DNA of 64,000 bases from Psychroserpens ponticola (GTDB lineage Bacteria; Bacteroidota; Bacteroidia; Flavobacteriales; Flavobacteriaceae): contig NZ_CP116221.1 of assembly GCF_023556315.2 (NCBI RefSeq), positions 1,995,001 through 2,059,000 of the forward strand, given 5' to 3'. A program made the position numbers and the translations under genes. Shown here piece by piece: positions 60,550-64,000 of the stretch; position 1 is the stretch's first letter; the number at the start of each line of letters is the position of its first letter. The notes under the pieces were generated by a model. That model saw only the letters and a program-made list of their open reading frames with translations. It was not told the origin of the DNA and did not search any database.

Positions 60550-62538
60550 ATGAAAAAAATATTACTTACACTTGTAATTTTCCAATTAACCTTTTCAATT
60601 AAATCTTATAGCCAGGAATGGACTTGGAGTATAAAAGCAACAGGTGACGATCAGAGATATAATGCTTTAGATATGGACGTTGATATTGATGGAAATATGG
60701 TTGTTGCTGGATATTATCAAGAAAACTTTTCACTTGGTTCTTTTTCTTTGTACACAGAAGATGATTATTATGCTGATATTTATTTAGCACGCATTAACTC
60801 TGAAAAGGAAGTTGAATGGTTAATAAATATTGAGGCAGAAGACTCATACGGTGATGATATTTCAATAACAACGGACGATGACGACAATATTTATCTCACA
60901 GGTAATAAAGATGGAAAAATTTTTGTAACAAAATATAACTCGGAAGGTATTGAAATTTGGACTAACAACTTTGACAACCAATACTATGGTTATGGCAAAT
61001 CTATAGCACTTGACCAATATGATAACGTGTACATATCTGGTGGAAGCGGATGGAACTTCTTTATGGCTAAGTTAGACTTTTTTGGAGAAACCATATGGGT
61101 GAAGGACTTATGGCACAATTCCTCAAATGCTTGTGATGTCACAGATATAGATGTTGATAAATTAGGTAACATATATTTCATAGGTGTTTTTGATATAGAT
61201 GAATTAATCTTGGACAGTTTTACCTTGGAGCACAATGGAAGTTGGGGAGACGATACTTTTTGGGGAAAAATGGATACAGATGGAAACTTTATTTGGATAA
61301 AATCATCGGATGGCAGAACAAATAGTAACCCACAAATTGCATTAACTTCTAATAATTATTTATACTTAAGTGGTTCATTGTACAGTGGTATAACATTTGA
61401 AAGTGTATATATTGATGGTATTTGTTGTCAAAACCCAAAACCATATATAGTTAAATATGACACAACAGGTAATTTAATTTGGGCAAAAGAAGCTCACACA
61501 ACTCTTGAAGAAAAAGGCGTTCCAGCCGATATAAAAGTAGATTATTCTGGAAATATGTATTTAACTGGATCATATTATTCTTCATCAACAAACACAAATT
61601 CTTATCTAGAAAAGTATGATGTTAATGGTCTTAATCAATGGAGGCAAGAATTTGTTATGTATACTGCTGATTATTCTGAAGCAATTGATATTGATAATAA
61701 TGGGTTTTGTTATTATACTGGATATAACAATTCAATAAATTTTATTGATGAAACACAATCGGTTACTGAAAACACTTTTGGAATTGCTCAATTAAATACA
61801 TTGAGCTCTACCTATAAAAAAACAGAAAGACCTAAAATAAATAGAAACTATCTACTCTGTGAGAATAATACACAAATCTCTTTAACGGCAACAGGTGATA
61901 ATATAAAATGGTATTCAGATTCTGATATTACTAATGAAATTCATTTAGGAAATAATTATAACTTCCAAGTAACTGAGAATAACATTTTATACGTAACTCA
62001 AACTATTAATAATATAGAAAGTTGGCCTAAACAAATCATAATTGAAGTATCCGAACTACCAAATGCAGAGTTAACCTATGACAATCAAATACTAAGTGCT
62101 ACTTACAATGAAAATTTTAATTACGAATGGTATTATCAAAGTACTATAATTTCAGGTGAAACAAATAATTCTATTATGGTAGAAGAAACTACCGAATTTA
62201 CAGATTATAGTGTGATAATTAATCATGAAGATTGTTCAATAGAATTAAGTGCTCAAGTACTATCAATTACAGATACTGACTTTCAAAACCCTTTAAGTCT
62301 TAACATTTATCCAAACCCAACAAATAGTTTTATTTATATTAAAAACTCTAATATCAACGCATTTGATGTCAAGGAAATTAGGATATACAATACACTAGGT
62401 AAAACTGTTTACAGAAGAAAAGTCAATTTGAGTTCAAAAATAGGTGCAATTGATCTCTCGCAATTGGAAATAGGCATATATTTTATAAATATTAAACATG
62501 ATGAAACTTCAAAAACATTTAGAGTAATTAAAAAATAA
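60550..62538 (+). CDS. T9SS-secreted beta-propeller (SBBP-like) protein (C68)
   Basis: A 662-residue exported protein, the largest in the window. Signal peptide 1-21 (SIKSYSQ). Residues ~22-420 hold repeats like LDQYDNVYISGGSGWNFFMA and DYSGNMYLTGSYYSSSTNTN, typical of SBBP-type propellers. Residues ~430-570 are Ig-like/PKD-like. The C-terminal ~75 residues (LNIYPNPTNSFIYIKNSNIN ... IGIYFINIKHDETSKTFRVI) are a type A T9SS sorting domain. Surface or secreted. Ends GTTGGCAAAC and GTTTGCCAAC. Confidence 0.87.
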   Translation: MKKILLTLVIFQLTFSIKSYSQEWTWSIKATGDDQRYNALDMDVDIDGNMVVAGYYQENFSLGSFSLYTEDDYYADIYLARINSEKEVEWLINIEAEDSYGDDISITTDDDDNIYLTGNKDGKIFVTKYNSEGIEIWTNNFDNQYYGYGKSIALDQYDNVYISGGSGWNFFMAKLDFFGETIWVKDLWHNSSNACDVTDIDVDKLGNIYFIGVFDIDELILDSFTLEHNGSWGDDTFWGKMDTDGNFIWIKSSDGRTNSNPQIALTSNNYLYLSGSLYSGITFESVYIDGICCQNPKPYIVKYDTTGNLIWAKEAHTTLEEKGVPADIKVDYSGNMYLTGSYYSSSTNTNSYLEKYDVNGLNQWRQEFVMYTADYSEAIDIDNNGFCYYTGYNNSINFIDETQSVTENTFGIAQLNTLSSTYKKTERPKINRNYLLCENNTQISLTATGDNIKWYSDSDITNEIHLGNNYNFQVTENNILYVTQTINNIESWPKQIIIEVSELPNAELTYDNQILSATYNENFNYEWYYQSTIISGETNNSIMVEETTEFTDYSVIINHEDCSIELSAQVLSITDTDFQNPLSLNIYPNPTNSFIYIKNSNINAFDVKEIRIYNTLGKTVYRRKVNLSSKIGAIDLSQLEIGIYFINIKHDETSKTFRVIKK

Positions 62539-62575
62539 TGCTTTTTTAAAATTAATCTTCTTTAAGAATTACGTT

Positions 62576-62707
62576 TGCCAACACCGTGTATAATTCATTG
62601 CTAGTACTCGCCTACTTACGAAAGTCCTTGCGGACTTTCTATCTGTGATTTATTTGCTAACTTTAGTGCTTAAATACGCAACGAAATCATACACAAAACC
62701 GTTACCA
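62576..62707 (+). repeat. attC69-like site (subtype III)
   Basis: R'' TGCCAAC, R' GTTACCA. AACACCGTG start; inner hairpin GAAAGTCC/GGACTTTC. Confidence 0.85.
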
Positions 62708-62734
62708 ACAAGCTAAATTGACGACAGCGACAGA

Positions 62735-63637
62735 ATGAATAAGCTATTTTTAATATTATTTTTTATTGTTCAATTTCTAAATAGTCAAAACCTTGTACCA
62801 AATGGTAGTTTTGAAAATTATTTTGAATGTCCTGAAATACAAGGAGACTTTAATGTTGATAATTGGTATAATGTTTTAAACCATTCTGGAACGGCTGACT
62901 TTTTCCATACTTGCTCAACTGGGAGTTATTCTATTCCAACCAGTTTCTTTGGAACACAAATCCCAAGAGATGGCAATGCTTTCACAGGTTTTGCCTGTTT
63001 TAACAATCTATCATTTGAGTTAAGAGAATATCTGCAAGTTGAATTAGTGAGTCCCTTAATAGCTAATAGGTTTTATGAAATTTCATTTTATGTTTCATTA
63101 GCAGACAATCGTAGTTTCGCATTAAATCATATTGGTGCTCTATTAACAAATTTTGCTGTTGAAGGTGATAATACTCTGAATCATTTGTCAGTTGAACCTC
63201 AGATTTTGAGTAATGATATTATATCTGACAAAGAAAATTGGACGAAAGTTTCTGGTATTATTGAATCTGACGGAGGAGAGTCTTTTTTAACAATTGGAGT
63301 ATTTTCTTCTGATGAAGAAATATCTATAATGGAATTACCTGATGGTGAACCTTTATCGTATTATTTTTTAGATTCTGTATCAATTATTGAAACTGAAGAG
63401 AATAATTCTGAACAGAATTGTTTGACCATTTTAAATCCTGTGCAAGAATTTATTTATTTAAATAGCACAATTGATATTAATTCTTTAGATGCCATTCTTT
63501 ACGATATTTCTGGAAAACGAATAAAGAAAAAAATTGTCGAAAATGAAATCTATGTTGGAGATTTATCAGATGGAGTATACATAATGCATTATAAGTGTGG
63601 AACAAAAACTGATTATAAAAAAATTATTAAGATTTAA
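62735..63637 (+). CDS. T9SS-secreted galactose-binding-like protein (C69)
   Basis: A 300-residue exported protein. Signal peptide 1-17. The domain beginning LVPNGSFENYFECPEIQGDF and containing PRDGNAFTGFACFNN is a jelly-roll-like module frequent in Bacteroidota surface proteins. A C-terminal T9SS-like sorting domain follows (ILNPVQEFIYLNSTIDINSL ... GVYIMHYKCGTKTDYKKIIK). Likely cell-surface. ATG is 34 bp after R'. Cassette of the AAGC/GCCA class; ends GTTACCAAC and GTTGGTAAC. Confidence 0.84.
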   Translation: MNKLFLILFFIVQFLNSQNLVPNGSFENYFECPEIQGDFNVDNWYNVLNHSGTADFFHTCSTGSYSIPTSFFGTQIPRDGNAFTGFACFNNLSFELREYLQVELVSPLIANRFYEISFYVSLADNRSFALNHIGALLTNFAVEGDNTLNHLSVEPQILSNDIISDKENWTKVSGIIESDGGESFLTIGVFSSDEEISIMELPDGEPLSYYFLDSVSIIETEENNSEQNCLTILNPVQEFIYLNSTIDINSLDAILYDISGKRIKKKIVENEIYVGDLSDGVYIMHYKCGTKTDYKKIIKI

Positions 63638-63659
63638 TCATTTTCATAACAAAGCCAGT

Positions 63660-63792
63660 TGGTAACAACGTGTATAATTAATTACTGCGGAATTTCCAAT
63701 CGGAAATTCACAATAATTAATTAACTTAGCTGCTAATCGGAAAATGACTTACGTCCTTTTCCGTAACTAATCATACACAAAACCGTTACCCA
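63660..63792 (+). repeat. attC70-like site (subtype II)
   Basis: R'' TGGTAAC, R' GTTACCC. A subtype II site on a gene cassette. Confidence 0.85.
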
Positions 63793-63797
63793 ACATT

Positions 63798-64000
63798 TGA
63801 AAAAAACAGAACTCGAAAATAAAATCCAAGATGCAACATCAAGTTTGATTGATATGGCAACTGATATTTGTTGGAATAAAATATCTAGAAATTGCGAGTT
63901 TATAATGTCGGAAATTGACGAAAGTATCGGAAAGAACTTTTTTGAAAGAGCTAAACTTCGGAAAAAGACTAATGAAAAGAAATCACCCAAATCATTAAAC
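63798..64000 (+). CDS. Hypothetical protein, partial (C70, runs off window end)
   Basis: An open frame from TTG 63798 to the window end (67 codons), LKKTELENKIQDATSSLIDM..., soluble and charged. The TTG lies in the conserved ATTTG motif 12 bp after the R' G and no ATG precedes it; an internal ATG occurs at codon 20. Other minus-strand frames here cross attC70 and are not credible. Family unknown; 3' end missing. Confidence 0.6.

Noticed and set aside
442-63792. CRISPR array
   Set aside because: The repeats are ~130 bp and the intervals are gene-sized with coding content; no short repeat-spacer periodicity and no cas genes.
442-63792. Array of transposons with terminal inverted repeats
   Set aside because: Terminal repeats are unique to each cassette, all units share one orientation, there are no target duplications, and no transposase occurs except in the two IS3 copies.
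1-64000. tRNA or rRNA genes
   Set aside because: No cloverleaf with a CCA-type acceptor or conserved rRNA segment was recognised on either strand.

Overview
The window is a piece of a very large integron-type gene-cassette array (a chromosomal 'superintegron'), probably from a marine or environmental member of the Flavobacteriia (Bacteroidota). The taxonomic call rests on very AT-rich DNA, four proteins ending in type IX secretion (T9SS) sorting domains, many short lipoproteins, a TonB C-terminal domain, and a few promoter-like TAnnTTTG elements. I can count 70 attC-like recombination sites of about 131-135 bp (attC1 at 442 to attC70 at 63660), one every ~0.9 kb. They delimit 69 complete cassettes (C1-C69) plus a partial unit at each edge. 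Every coding gene except the first (an antisense YaaC-like gene at 1-391) reads on the + strand. No integrase gene or attI lies in the window, so assignment to the integron class is inferred from the sites alone.

Each cassette begins at the G of GTTRRRY-like R' and ends at RYYYAAC-like R''. The two ends of one cassette are reverse complements of each other but differ between cassettes (e.g. GTTAGGCACA...TGTGCCTAAC at 22414/24564). This is the signature of circularisable attC cassettes. The match usually reaches 10 bp, beyond the 7-bp R box, and is bordered by fixed inner motifs. attC sites fall into four subtypes: I with GGAAATTCC/GGAATTTCC inner hairpins, 43 sites; II with AATTAATTACTGCGG, 15 sites; III, 7 sites; IV, 5 sites.

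Contents by region. 1-6.8 kb: membrane and small hypothetical proteins, an LprI-like protein and a ParDE toxin-antitoxin pair. 6.8-10 kb: mostly repeated non-coding cassettes around a pentapeptide-repeat protein. 10-17 kb: CPCC zinc protein, a GH29 alpha-L-fucosidase and several unknowns. 17.7-24.5 kb: kelch-like lipoprotein, thioredoxin-like T9SS protein, TIR-transmembrane protein and an AAA-ATPase/TOPRIM (PARIS-like) pair, so this part looks like a defence patch. 25-37 kb: immunity-like and unknown proteins, a second toxin-antitoxin pair, OmpA-like, RDD, beta-barrel, TonB-C and TPR proteins. 37.5-39.4 kb: three tandem copies of non-coding family A. 39.4-44.5 kb: YwqK-like protein plus endonuclease V-like gene, a HEPN-like protein, an IS3-family element and a GNAT. 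44.6-57 kb: lipoproteins, third toxin-antitoxin pair, TlpA-like thioredoxin, DinB-like, repeat protein, ABM-like and SGNH-like proteins. 57.4-58.8 kb: a second, apparently identical IS3 copy. 58.8-64 kb: HELGH metallopeptidase-like lipoprotein and two T9SS proteins.

Fifteen of the 69 complete cassettes carry no credible gene. Ten are copies of one ~478-bp sequence (family A), four belong to family B (with a 5' hairpin and a terminator-like hairpin) and one is a distant relative (C). Family A contains nested complementary arms and may encode structured RNAs. Both IS3 copies sit exactly 20 bp downstream of the R' G of a cassette, with 3-bp duplications AAC and ATG. No rRNA, tRNA or CRISPR was seen.
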